Source: Ryuthela nishihirai (taxonomy: Eukaryota > Arthropoda > Arachnida > Araneae > Heptathelidae). Taken from it: DNA of 64,000 bases. The DNA is taken from positions 41,946,135 to 42,010,134 of the forward strand of contig JAWZYU010000010.1 in assembly GCA_038380435.1 (NCBI GenBank). Reading direction: 5' to 3'. Of this stretch, positions 53,094 to 63,712 are shown piece after piece (the first letter of the stretch is position 1; each line of letters begins with the position of its first letter). The position numbers were made by a program, and so were the translations under genes. The notes below the pieces were generated by a model. That model was not told where the DNA came from, made no database searches, and worked only from the letters and a program-made list of their open reading frames with translations.

Positions 53094-53740
53094 AGGTTGT
53101 TTTACCTCTGATAAGCATTTTTTTTTGCACACAATGGGTTAAATTGCCAGGTCCCAAGGACCCCGAGAAATATCGGGGAAGCGGACCCACTGTGTTAAGA
53201 GACAGATGGGGCCTCACGTCAAAGCCATCCAGCGTGTCCACATGGTATGGCTCTCCCGCACACGGCTCTACGTTCCATCCGAAGGACTGCGGCCTTTCCA
53301 ACGATGTCCCCTACTGACAGTTGGGTTGGGTTGTTTTACCTCTGAGCGGCACTTTTTTGCACACCATGGGCTAAATGGTCAGGTCACATGGACCCCGAAG
53401 GCTCAGAGAAGGTTGGGGGAGGGGACCCACTGGAACAGCTGTTGGGAGACAGATGGTAGCCTCCCGTCAAGGCCATCCAGCGTGTTCTTTAGCGTGCACA
53501 GGGTATGTCTCTCCCGCACACGGGACCACGGCTTAACGTCTCATCCGACGGAGGCGGCCTTTCCAAGCCCATCGGTGTCCCCTACTGACCGTGGGCAGGG
53601 CGGGGAATTTTGCAGAGATCCCCTACTGACAGAAAGTGGGGTGTTTTTCGGAGATAAATCTCAACGCTCTCCTAGGTGAGACTAGCCTTGGACTTGCAGA
53701 TTACGAGCATGGCGCGGGCTAATGACTGAGTCCCCCCCCC
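53094..53740 (-). mobile_element. SINE-A, older copy split by a truncated SINE-A
   Basis: The outer minus-strand copy is at 53094-53320 and 53633-53740 (TTTTTTGCACACAATGGG; after the insert GGAGATAAATCTCAACGCT and a decayed head). Confidence 0.85.
53321..53618 (-). mobile_element. SINE-A, 5'-truncated copy nested in SINE-A
   Basis: The 14-bp TSD TCCCCTACTGACAG is at 53307-53320 and 53619-53632. On its own strand the insert begins inside the body (TCTGCAAAATTCCCCGCC), with no tRNA head. Confidence 0.94.
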
Positions 53741-55377
53741 CCACATACACATTTATCAACAAAAAGTGATAGAGTATTTTGAAGGTCATAATTTACAAGT
53801 TTTTTTCCCCACAAAATAAAAAAGATTAACCAGTATCAAAATAACTTCATTTCTTTCTCAACACGAGCGCTATCTTCTTACATTGTTCTGAATCAGAAGA
53901 GTGGTAGCCGAAGTCCAGTGTCTCCGACAGGGATATTTACAGCACCACTTTTTCGTTTAGTAAGGAAGCTCTCAGTATGAAAACGAAAGAGAAAAAAAAT
54001 GAGATGTGCCTCAACATTTCGAATCAGCAGACCGTAGAGGGTCACTGCGGGTCAATAATGTTGAGACGATGTCTCAGTTTCGCCTTTCTGGCCATGACTT
54101 GGTGTTCTACGGAGTCCCGAACGCCCACGCTTATTTCGCTGGAGTATCGTGTAACGCTACGCCGCTCGGAACGGATTCAGCTGGCTGGTCCTGTCCTCTG
54201 CGCTAAGCCCATAAAGCCTTCTGTCCACTGCTCGTTCTGCTGCGACGAGATGGTCCTGCTTTGTGACGTAGTCAAGCGCACGTGGGTGCTGACGCTGTAC
54301 TCATCCATTGGTTGTTGTTAAGTGACCGCTACTCGCGCGTGTTGAATACCGCGTGTCGCAGTTTTGAGCGTTGTTTCGTGTGAGCGCTCTTCGACAGAAC
54401 CATCAACGTCGAACTAATCCTGAGCAGTCAGAGTTAAAGGAAATCTTTCTTCTTTTAAATTCTAACGTTCTCTTGTACCTTTCATAAGACGGCACTTTCC
54501 CCAGAGTTCAATGAACAGTAATCGGATTTTTTGGTGGTTGCGTTTCGTGGACATGGATTGAAACAAGAGAGTCGGAAGGGACAGGGAGGCAGAAGGATGG
54601 AGCGGAGCTTACTACTTGCCATTCCTGACGCGCTGTCAGAGGTGGGAAGAAGATGGCTTCCCAACCATCGCAAATGGTGGGAACGAATATTGACGCGGAA
54701 GATGTTCCTTCTTGTTACTTCCTGTGCAGATAAAATGTGTCAAAAGACGTGTTTTTATTTTCGTTTCAGTGTCAATCACCATTTTTTTTTTGCTTTGGGT
54801 GGGTGGGAAATAATTTTTACTTAGTGACAAAAGGAAATAGAATAAATTAAGAGATGTTGGATTGAACCTCATTCTTTGGCCAAGTCATAAGGGCCGCAAT
54901 GCTCAGAACAGGAGTTGAGGGGTTGGGGAGTGAGGTGGGGTGGGGGTAAAGGTCAACTGAGCAGTTTCTATGCAAGATAATATGTCCTATTGTCCGGGCC
55001 ATTTGAAAAGTTTAAAACGTGTGCAGGATATGGCTCACGTTAAAAACGCTCCACATGTGCGCTTATTTGGAATCTTTACTATGTTTTCACAAGGTACAAC
55101 TTAGTAAAGGTACGAAAATAAGACAAAAACAGGGGTCAAGGTTCAAGGTGTTGTACGATCATGGTAAAATTAGCCTCCAATGAGGAGCATTTAATATTTC
55201 TGTTCGTGCATAATTTTTTTTAGTGGCTTTTGATTTTGAAGGCCACCAAATATTTAAATACAGGGTGCTTAAATATTTGCTGAACCCAATGAACTCTGTG
55301 GGTATCAACGTTTTGAATACTGTTATGCTGTATATTGAATGAACAAATGTAACTAACATTTACCAGCATGTAACATG
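53741..55377. other. Anonymous DNA with a CpG-rich block
   Basis: About 54000-54480 is CpG-richer than its surroundings, with CCATTGG near 54305, CACGTG near 54279 and a TACTCGCGCGTG stretch near 54329. Plus-strand frames of 114 and 66 codons (53977-54321, 54006-54206) overlap and show no domain. It may be an upstream exon or promoter of the minus-strand LIM gene, but no splice-consistent coding was found. Confidence 0.35.
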
Positions 55378-55391
55378 CGTATCGCGTTATA

Positions 55392-55600
55392 TAAAAAAAA
55401 AATAAATACCTCCTCAAGCAGCTGCTTGCCACAGAGGTCTGACAGGAGCCTGTCAGTTTATATGCCATAGTAGTAGGTCTGAGAGGATGGCAGGACCTCA
55501 GCAGAAAAACGACACGAACATCCATGCCTTATCCGGGGCTCGAACCCAGGTCCCGTAGATCAGTAGCCAAGCGCGCTAAGCACTCGGCCACGGGACGGCA
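55392..55600 (-). mobile_element. SINE-B copy, full length, with 14-bp TSD
   Basis: The TSD CGTATCGCGTTATA is at 55378-55391 and 55601-55614. Confidence 0.96.
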
Positions 55601-55627
55601 CGTATCGCGTTATAACATGCAATAATT

Positions 55628-55985
55628 GGGGAGTCGGTGGGACTCAGTCGATAGCGCGCCAGACTCGTAATCTGCAGTTCCCAGGTTCGAGTTTCACCTG
55701 GTCAATCTATTACTGAGATTTATTTCTGCAACTCCCTCTCCCCTGCAATCGATTAGTAAGGAAAACCAAAGGGTTTGGACACCAATCTGCTGCATAGGAC
55801 ATTAAGCCGCGGCCCCGTGTGTGGAAGATCCATACCATGTGTAAGTTAAACAACAAGCTGGGTGGTCGTCACGAGAAGCTACCATCTGTTTCCTACCAGC
55901 TGTCCAGTGGGTCCATTTCCCCACACCTTCTCTGGATCCTTGTAACTTGGTTATTTAGCCCCTTGTGAGCTAACCGCCAAAAGAC
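55628..55985 (+). mobile_element. SINE-A, old copy
   Basis: Plus-strand diverged copy with a recognisable head (GACTCAGTCGATAGCGCGCC, CCAGGTTCGAG) and a body that decays toward the 3' end. Confidence 0.8.
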
Positions 55986-56009
55986 TGGTACATTTGATAA
56001 AACCCTCCA

Positions 56010-57050
56010 AATCAATATTTTTCCACCCCTTTTCTAGAGAGGCATGCTTCATCACTTCCATCATCTTTCAAAACTATCTAGGAGCAATGTGGCCCCCATA
56101 TCAAATATTACTCCAATTCTTCCTTAGATAGACATGGTTCATCCTTTCAGTGAACTTTCAAAATTCCTTGGGAATTATGAGCCCCGCATAAAATATTTGT
56201 CGACCTGAAAGATCCTTTCCTTAGAGAGAGGTGTCTCATCCCTTCAGTCACCATTCAAAATCATTTAGGGACAATGTGACTCCCGTATAAAATATTTGTC
56301 CACCTCTTTTCTAGAGAGATGTTTTATCCTTCCAGTCACCTTTCAAAGTCCTCTAGGACCTAAGCGGCTCCTGTATGAAATAGTAATTGTCCACCTGTTC
56401 TCTACACAGATAGGGGCGGGGGTGGCTCAGTCGGTAGCGTGCCAGGCTAGTAATCTGTAGTTCCCAGGTTCGAGTCCCAGCTGGGTCAGCGTTGAGATTT
56501 ATCTCCGCAAAATTCCCCGCCCTGCCCACGGTCAGTAGGGGACACCGATGGGCTTGGAAAGGCCGCCGTCCGTTGGATGGGACGTTAAGCCGTGACCCCG
56601 TGTGCGGGAGAGCCATACCCTGTGCACGTTAAAGAACACGCTGGATGGCCTTGACGGGAGACTACCATCTGTCTCCCAACAGCTGTTCCAGTGGGTCCCC
56701 TCCCCCAACCTTCTCTGAGCCTTCGGGGTCAATGTGACCTGGCCATTTAGCGCATGGTGTGCAAAAAAGTGCCGCTCAGAGGTAAAACAACCCAACCCAA
56801 CTCTACACAGATATGTTTCAAGCCTAAAGTCACTTTTGACAATCATCTAGGAAATAATCTGCTCGAATATAAAATATTTCTTCACTTCTTCCCTAGCGAG
56901 ACAAGTTCATCCCTCTAGTTCAATTTGAAAATCCTCTAGGAACTAATCTGCTTCAATATAAAATATTGGTCCATCTCTTCGATACAGAGAATGTTTCATC
57001 CTCAGTTACCTTTCAAAATCCTCTTGGAACTTACACTTGATCTGGCGAGA
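56010..57050. repeat. Degenerate tandem repeat of about 90-97 bp
   Basis: Repeated blocks CATCC.TTCAGTCACC, TTCAAAATCCTCTAGGA, TATAAAATATTTGTCCACCT and TTTCTAGAGAGA. Starts near 56050, 56140, 56237 and 56324 continue on the other side of a SINE-A (56413-56800). About seven to nine units. Confidence 0.75.
56413..56800 (+). mobile_element. SINE-A copy in the 90-bp repeat array, with TSD
   Basis: The 13-bp TSD CTCTACACAGATA is at 56400-56412 and 56801-56813. Confidence 0.95.
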
Positions 57051-57373
57051 CATGGTTCTTACTATCTTGGCATTCCTGGTGGATTTTGTTGCAACATTCC
57101 TGTGAGAGATACCTTAGCGTCAGGCACGATTACATCTTACATGGAGAGTATTTTCTAAACTTCGTTCGGAGCATATTTAGTGGTTCTTCTGCGGTATATT
57201 TGGGTTTCATAGTGTGTCACACTCATGGCCGATTGGTGGTCTTCGTGCCATATGCCATCCTCAAAGTTATTCCGAAACTAATTTGCTTGCTTATTTTAGT
57301 TGACTTTTCGAAAGTTTTAATAATCATTAAAATTATATCGTTAAACTATTTAGTTACATTTTTAGTTCTCATT
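57051..57373. other. Anonymous DNA
   Basis: A 129-codon frame starting at 57086 overlaps the Tc1 left end and shows no domain. Not called. Confidence 0.4.
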
Positions 57374-57375
57374 TA

Positions 57376-58567
57376 CACACCAAAGAGCCAAAACATTATG
57401 ACCAGCGCGTCTTTCTTCAAATCGAAGCAACTGCAGGTAACCGACGGCACGTGTGAAGGTCATGAGACGGTGTAAATAACAACTGATACTGAGCTCTGTT
57501 AATCAGTGTTATTCTTGTTCTTCAGATGGGAAAGGCAGCGGACTTAAATGAGTTTGACAAAGGCAAAATTGCAATGGCCTGACGATTGGGTCAGAGCATT
57601 TCCGAGACGGCAAGGCTTTGGGGTGCTCACAGTCAGCCGTGGTTAATACCTTCAAAAAGTGGTCCGAGGAGGGAAAAATCATGAACTGCCGGCATGGTGT
57701 GGGTCGATCACGGCTCATCGATGTTAAAGGTGAGCGAAGGCTATCCCATATGGTACAAGACAACAGAATGCTGGTAACGGGAGTAATGTGTCACAACCCA
57801 CAGTACATCGAACGCTGTTGAAAATTGGGCTGTGTACCCACAGGGTGCTCCGAGTGCCCATGCTAACCTCGGTTCACTGTCGAAAGCGCCTACAATGGGC
57901 ACGCGAACATCAAAACTGGACCTTGAATGATTGGAAGAAGGTCGTCTGCTCCGATGAATCTCGTTTCCTGTTGCACCACGTGGACGGCCAGGTACGTGAG
58001 CGTCGTTTACCCGAGGAAGCGTTGATCACCAGGATGCACCATGGGACGAAAACAAGCAGGTTGAAGAAGTGTAATGCTTTGGGCAATGTTCTGTTGGGAA
58101 ACCCTGAGTCCAGTCTTTCATTCATCTGCAGGAAACTATGATGTCTACCACCTACCTAAACATCATTATGGACCAGCTACATCCTTTCATGGCAACGGTA
58201 TCTCTTCTAGTAGTGCCTTCTTTCAGCAGGATAATGCGCCATGCCATACTGCCCGGATTGTTCGAGAATGGTTCGTGGAACATGAGGAAGACTTCCAGGT
58301 ATTGCCCTGGCCTCCAAATTCCCCAGACATCAATCCAATCGAGCATCTATGGTTTGTGTTGGAACAGCATATCCGATCTGCGGCACCTCAACCACTCAAC
58401 TTACAAGAGTTAAAGAATCTGCTGGCAACGTGTTGGTACCAGATACCACAAGACACCTTTAGAAATCTTGTAGCGTCCATGCCTCGCCGGGTAAGAGCTG
58501 TTTTGGCAGCATATGGAGGACCAACATCATATCAGACAGGTGGTCATAATATTTTGACTCTTCTGTG
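57376..58567 (+). mobile_element. Tc1-type transposon, recently decayed
   Basis: 1192 bp flanked by TA (57374-57375 and 58568-58569), with ends CACACCAAAGAGCC and its near-complement GACTCTTCTGTG. Transposase pieces on the plus strand: MGKAADLNEFDKGKIAMA then a stop (57524 on); SAVVNTFKKWSEEGK (57618-57821); CSDESRFLLHHVDGQV (first Asp, 57788-58141 frame); FFQQDNAPCHTARIVREWFV (second Asp) and DINPIEHLW (Glu) in 58074-58589. The D, D and E catalytic residues are all present, but at least one stop and frame changes separate the parts. Confidence 0.94.
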
Positions 58568-58569
58568 TA

Positions 58570-59190
58570 TACCTATTTTAAATTTTTAGCCATTTTCCGT
58601 TTATATTTATTATTCGCTCTTTGGGTGTATTATCAACTGTTACGAAATCTGATGTGCTCACCTCGTGTGTTTGTTGAGGTTTTGAGACTTTTGTGTCAAT
58701 AGCTCAACAAACCCCAACAACATCCTTAATTTCAACAAGCGGGTGTACTCTAGGAATCAGATCTTGCTTAGTGAGGGGAGAAGGCGAGACGCGAAAAGCG
58801 ACTTTTCCACAACTTAAGCTTTGAGTAGAGGGAATTCATCCGAAGGAAAAATTTGAATCTAACTTAGTTTTTTTGCGATATTCATTACGATTTTTTGAAA
58901 CATATTACTTCCCCTACCTCGTCACCTCTAAAGAATAGAGGAAAAAAAAGGATGAATTTTAATCACATGAATGTAAATATTTTCATCTTCCTAACTACCT
59001 TCAGCTAATGCGCCATTAAACCCTAAACAACCAACCAACCTTCAGCCTTTCTCTGATTTACGTATGATTCCATGCAATACCGTCGACAGGGTATAGCATA
59101 GAGGCAGCCTGCCTCACGGCGCCTCTGATGGTTCACCCATTCACTATTACTCTTCCTTAACCAGTTTTGCTTAATTTACGTTATATTTAT
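58570..59190. other. Anonymous DNA
   Basis: Nothing is recognised. Confidence 0.4.
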
Positions 59191-59194
59191 CATT

Positions 59195-59575
59195 TTGGGG
59201 ATTATTGTTAACAATTAGGATATTGTTAACAATTCCTGTTAGCGTACCAAGTGCGGAAAGGAGTTTTTCCAAGTTTAAACTGATTAACAATTATTTGCGA
59301 ACAGCAATGACCCAAGAAAGATTGGTTGGTCTAGCAACTACATTGATAGAGGTGGACATAGCTTATAATTTAAATTTAGAAGAGCTTATAAACAGTTTTA
59401 TTGTGCAATATCCCCGTAGAGCAAACATTTAATTAATATTATTATATAATGGTTTTGCATTAATGTTTCTCTTGTAATAAAATAACATTTGGAGATTTTC
59501 TTATATTTTTGTCTTATAATCCATCAGGGGCGATATTTGTCTCAGATGGGGCGATCTAATCTGGCGACGGCTCTG
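59195..59575 (+). pseudogene. hAT transposon 3' end (C-terminal dimerisation region)
   Basis: The 75-codon frame at 59205-59432 reads PVSVPSAERSFSKFKLINNY then LRTAMTQERLVGLA, the conserved hAT C-terminal dimerisation motif (S.AERSFS..K.IK..LR). The DNA then ends at 59560-59575 in TCTGGCGACGGCTCTG, whose complement starts CAGAGCCGTCGCC like many hAT termini. The rest of the transposase is missing. Confidence 0.85.
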
Positions 59576-60361
59576 CTGATTCCATGGAAGCAGGGAGGCG
59601 AAGTTTTAGGGTTTATTAATACCCCTTCTGTCCCTAGAGAGCTTGACATCATATGTTTCTTAAGGCAGTTACCGAAAGTTAGAGACCAAAGCCTTGTGCA
59701 ATATCAGACTCAGGTATGTCAGAACTTTCTCTCCCCTCTCCCCTCATTACTACTTTCCGGATACGCCAATGTTACAGTGAGTAAGAATTAATGGACTTCC
59801 GGACCCATGTCACACGATGCTTTGAGCGAAGAGTGCTGCTTTAATGCTCAAATTGTAAACTATTTATGAAGATAAGTTGACGCTGTCTCAATGCCCAGTT
59901 TTGTACAATGCCAGCAAGTGCTTGAGATGCTTTAGTGATCAAGCTGTACGGTGTCAACAAGGAAAACGTACACCTATGCTGCTTCACTGCACGCGATGTA
60001 CAATAGCATTGAAGAGCATTGCACTTGAGTGCACCTTACTTATCTTGCTTCTCTTTTACAGGAGCCAGGAGGATGGGAAAAATGTGTAGCATACCTCTTG
60101 AGGTTTGGAATGAAGGGCGAAATCACAAATGCTACACAAAGGCGAACAACTCTTTAATCAGGGTCTGTGTTTCAGGAATTAGAATTAATTTCCCGCAGCT
60201 TGTATCTAATTTACTTGAACGGAAAGGTTTATCACATGAGAACAGTTCCATGTCGTGAGTAGACACTGAGGAATTTGTGGAGGGGACAAAGGTTGAGATT
60301 GCTCAGTTGACGCTTGGAAAGTTCTCAAGGATCATCAGTTGATCGACAGGTGATTAATAGA
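59576..60361. other. Anonymous DNA
   Basis: Plus-strand frames at 59877-60089 and 60019-60258 have no recognisable domain. Confidence 0.4.
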
Positions 60362-60430
60362 CAGTGGTGAAAGTAGACCGGTACGCCGTACCGGCATGAA
60401 ATTGATTTGCCAGTACGTCGTACCAATAAG
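60362..60430 (+). mobile_element. Possible hAT terminal fragment
   Basis: CAGTGGTGAAAGTAGACCGG followed by a GTACGCCGTACCGG palindrome looks like a hAT-type end. No partner terminus was found. Confidence 0.35.
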
Positions 60431-60477
60431 ATATTTTTCAGCAGTGTGCAGTTAACGATTTATTTTACACTTTAAAT

Positions 60478-60885
60478 CAGTGTCTCGCAAACCTTTTTAC
60501 TCTGCGGCACACTGAATCAAAAATTTTTCCGCGGCACACCTAAAAAAGAATAAAAGTAAACTCTATATAATCGTCATTATATTTGTGCTTTGTTGAAGTC
60601 ATCAGCCTGGTTTTACTTGAAGATTTGCTCTCGTTCTTTAATTCATAACTCGGTGTTTGTTTTAAATATTTGTCCATTCTATGGCTTGAAATAATCAAAA
60701 ATTAATACCAAAATTTGGAAAAAGCTTGATAAATACTTACAAGATCCCAGTTGATAAAATCTGAAAGATTTTTATTAAAGCACGTCGATAACACGTCGAT
60801 AACACAAGTCAAGTCAAAATGAAATATTTCGAATATCTAGTGTCAATTTGAAAATCTTTCGCGGCACACAGTTTGCGAGACACTG
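60478..60885. mobile_element. hAT-type MITE, 408 bp
   Basis: Termini CAGTGTCTCGCAAAC (left) and GTTTGCGAGACACTG (right) are perfect inverted repeats of 15 bp. Each is followed inside by a GCGGCACAC block. The flanks CTTTAAAT (60470-60477) and TTTTAAAT (60886-60893) are an 8-bp TSD with one mismatch, as expected for hAT. No coding. Confidence 0.9.
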
Positions 60886-60893
60886 TTTTAAAT

Positions 60894-61074
60894 CAACTTT
60901 AAAACAGCTTTCAACTGAGAATTTAATTAAAAAATTGCGGATTCTTTCTTTTAAGAAGAATTCCTCGATTTTTAATTTCACTGCTACAGTTTAAGCCTTT
61001 AGATACATGCTGCTTGAAGTGAGTTATTTGATTTAGTTGAATTGTTTTACTTGAGGTTCCATTTCTGTCAACAG
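60894..61074. other. Anonymous DNA
   Basis: Nothing is recognised. Confidence 0.4.
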
Positions 61075-61086
61075 GGTGTGTCAAGG

Positions 61087-61471
61087 GTTGGGTTGTTTTA
61101 CCTCTGAGCGGCACTTTTTTGCACACCATGGGTTAAATGGCCAGGTCACATGGACCCCGAAGGCTCGGAGAAGGTTGGGGGAGGGGACCCACTGGAACAG
61201 CTGTTGGGAGACAGATGGTAGCCTCCCGTCAAGGCCATCCAGCGTGTTCTTTAACGTGCACAGGGGATGGTTCTCCAGCATACGGAGCCACGGCTTAACG
61301 TCCCATCCGACGGACGGCGGCCTTTCCAAGCCCATCGGTGTCCCCTACTGACCGTGGGCAGGGCGGGGAATTTTGCGGAGATAAATCTCAACGCTGACCC
61401 AGCTGGGACTCGAACCTGGGAACTACAGATTACGAGCCTGGCACGCTACCGACTGAGCCACCACCGTCCCA
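61087..61471 (-). mobile_element. SINE-A copy, full length, with TSD
   Basis: The 12-bp TSD GGTGTGTCAAGG is at 61075-61086 and 61472-61483. Confidence 0.95.
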
Positions 61472-61483
61472 GGTGTGTCAAGG

Positions 61484-62530
61484 AGGAATAAGAAGTTTTT
61501 CTCTCTCTCTTTGAACGATTAGCAAGGATACAGGGCAAAGAGATCTCAACTAGACAGACAAAGGCGACTCCAACCAAAGCTGTCTTGGATGGAGTCGTTA
61601 AATGTTTCACGACACTGCAAAGTTCACATCCGCCGTGGCTGTCTGATTTCGGTCATAATTATGACGAGAGGAAGAATTTGGAAAAAGGATTTGTGGTTTT
61701 CAAATTCTTATTTTAACTCTTACTCGATCTGTGTGAAATGCATATATATTCATATTTTGTGCTTTTGGCTTTAAAAATACTTTTGCAAAAAATTTTATAT
61801 TCTGTTGAATGGAAAATTCTGAGATTTCTGAAAATCACGGAAGCCAATTTAATGGGGGCGATTGGGCACGGGATTCTCCAAATTTAAGCAATTGATTTGA
61901 AGGTTGAGGGGAGAGGATATTAACAGTTGGCATTTTTTTTTGTTAATGTAAATTCATAAAGTTTTTAAAAAAATCCATTTTTACCAACCTTACATTCGCT
62001 ACTAGAGTAGCATAGTGCACACTCTATTACTAGGTCCATTTATTTTATCGTCTCACAGAAGTTTCAAGAGCTCACACTTGTGTTTTAAGTTATTTTCTGT
62101 GATACATAATTGTCAATCAGCACTATAAACAAAGCATTTATGATACGTTTTTAAATATGCTACATAGAGGACAGAGAAGAGTTCTTGAGGCTACTCCTGG
62201 CTTGTACAGGTCTTCTGAAAGAAGGACAACACGTGACAAACGACAATGCCATCATACAGGATTCCAACCCAGACTCCAGCTGATTCAGTGTTACAGCAAT
62301 ACCACTGAACCAGCAGCTTGTAAATTGTTATAACATTACGAAAATAGAGATACATTTGAATAGATCATGTGATGGTGTTACGTGGGCAGGAGAAAGAACA
62401 AGTAACAAGCATTTTACATGTCAAAAGTTGTCCTTATCGTATATGCTCTATAGCTACTTGATAGGGTCAACTTTTGACTCAAGCTGAAAGAGTACGCCGC
62501 TTCTTCTGACTGCACCACAACTTTAACTCT
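61484..62530. other. Anonymous DNA
   Basis: Mostly AT-rich, with no domain or repeat recognised. A tRNA-like trace is possible near 62260-62310 (ATTCCAACCCAGACTCC) but not convincing. Confidence 0.4.
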
Positions 62531-62533
62531 AAG

Positions 62534-62753
62534 TTGGGCTCTTCTGCTTTTGAGGGACACTTTTTTTCACACAATGGGCTAAATGGCCAGGTCACTAGGA
62601 GGTCACCCGAGGCTCAGAGAAAGTTGGGGGAGGAGACCCACTGGACAGCTGTTGGGAAACAGATGGTAGCCTCCTGTCAAAGCCATCCAGCATGTTCTTT
62701 AAAGAGGGGCACAGGGTATGGCTCTTCCGCGCACAGCTCCACAGCTTAATGTA
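62534..62753 (-). mobile_element. SINE-A, 3' half, ending at a MITE
   Basis: Minus-strand 3' half (TTCTGCTTTTGAGGGACAC ... CACAGCTTAATGTA), stopping exactly at the TA of the foldback MITE at 62754. The missing 5' half is at 63322-63496 in opposite orientation. Confidence 0.85.
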
Positions 62754-63029
62754 TAGTCGCTCAAAAAAGTATCCGAACACTATGGTTGATTATAAAATAC
62801 AGAAAAAATATCTGACAATGATTTTTTTAGAAATTAGTGATCTGGCAACCTTCGTGTCACGTGACACGAAGGTTACCGTTCACAGCAAACTGGAGCGTGT
62901 GCAGTACTGCACACGCTCCAGTTTGCTGTGAACGGTAACTGGAGCTTGTACAGTTGCTGTACACGCTCCAGATATTTTTCCTGAATTCTGTAATCAACCA
63001 TAGTGTTCGGATATTTATTTGAGCGACTG
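62754..63029. mobile_element. foldback-TA MITE, asymmetric copy
   Basis: Left arm TAGTCGCTCAAAAAAGTATC with private variants GATTATAAAATACAG and CTGACAATG. After the CACGTG core it continues into GGAGCGTGTGCAG hairpins and a different right arm ending GAGCGACTG, then TA (63030-63031). Confidence 0.88.
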
Positions 63030-63031
63030 TA

Positions 63032-63321
63032 TATTCTAAACCCAAATTCCGAAGTGAAACATTTTTCTTTTAGAAAAGCATATATCAGAGAATAAAGGAA
63101 ACTTTTAAAATTCTTCAAGTGTAATCAATGATACACAACATACGTAAATTTTCCTTCTGCGATATCAGCTACAATAGATGCAACATTGCAGGGTTCTCGG
63201 ACCCAAAATGCGGTAGGAAAAGTGTCAAAGTCACAAAATAAGCATTTCTCCTTCTCCTCCTGAAAATGACGTTATTTTAACACGTAACGATTATTTTCGT
63301 CCCTCTGTCGATAGTTAAAGT
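63032..63321. other. Spacer inside the proposed inversion
   Basis: AT-rich, nothing is recognised; lies between the MITE and the SINE half. Confidence 0.4.
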
Positions 63322-63496
63322 CAGGACGGGGGTGGCTCAGTTGGTAGCGCTCAGTTGGGGGCGCGCATAATCTGCAGTTCCCAGGTTCGAGTCCCGCCTG
63401 GATCAGCATTCAGATTTATTTCCGCTAAAACTTCCACGCCCTCGATCAGTAGGGGACACTGATGGACATGGAAAGGCCGCAGTCCGTCGGATGGTA
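63322..63496 (+). mobile_element. SINE-A, 5' half, ending at a MITE
   Basis: Plus-strand head and 5' body (GGACGGGGGTGGCTCAGTTG ... GTCCGTCGGATGGTA), stopping at the TA of the foldback MITE at 63497. The head holds an insertion around GCTCAGTTGGGGGCGCGC. Confidence 0.88.
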
Positions 63497-63710
63497 CAGT
63501 CGCTCAAAAAAGTATCCGAACACTATGGTTGATTATAAAATACAGAAAAAATATCTGACAATGATTTTTTTAGAAATTAGTGATCTGGCAACCTTCGTGT
63601 CACGTGACACGAAGGTTGCCAGATCACTAATTTCTAAATAAACCGTCGCCAGATATTTTTTCTGAATTCTGTAATCAACCATAGTGTTCGGATACTTTTT
63701 TGAGCAACTG
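63497..63710. mobile_element. foldback-TA MITE, simple copy
   Basis: 214 bp between TA at 63495-63496 and 63711-63712. The left arm has the same private variants as the left arm of the copy at 62754; the right arm does not. Confidence 0.92.
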
Positions 63711-63712
63711 TA

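Noticed and set aside
53977..54321. 114-codon plus-strand frame in a CpG-rich block
   Set aside because: Cysteine-containing but no recognisable domain, and it overlaps another frame of similar quality. Kept only as part of a possible regulatory island.
57086..57475. 129-codon frame with hydrophobic segments before the Tc1 element
   Set aside because: It runs across the TA target and into the transposon end, so it is a chance frame.
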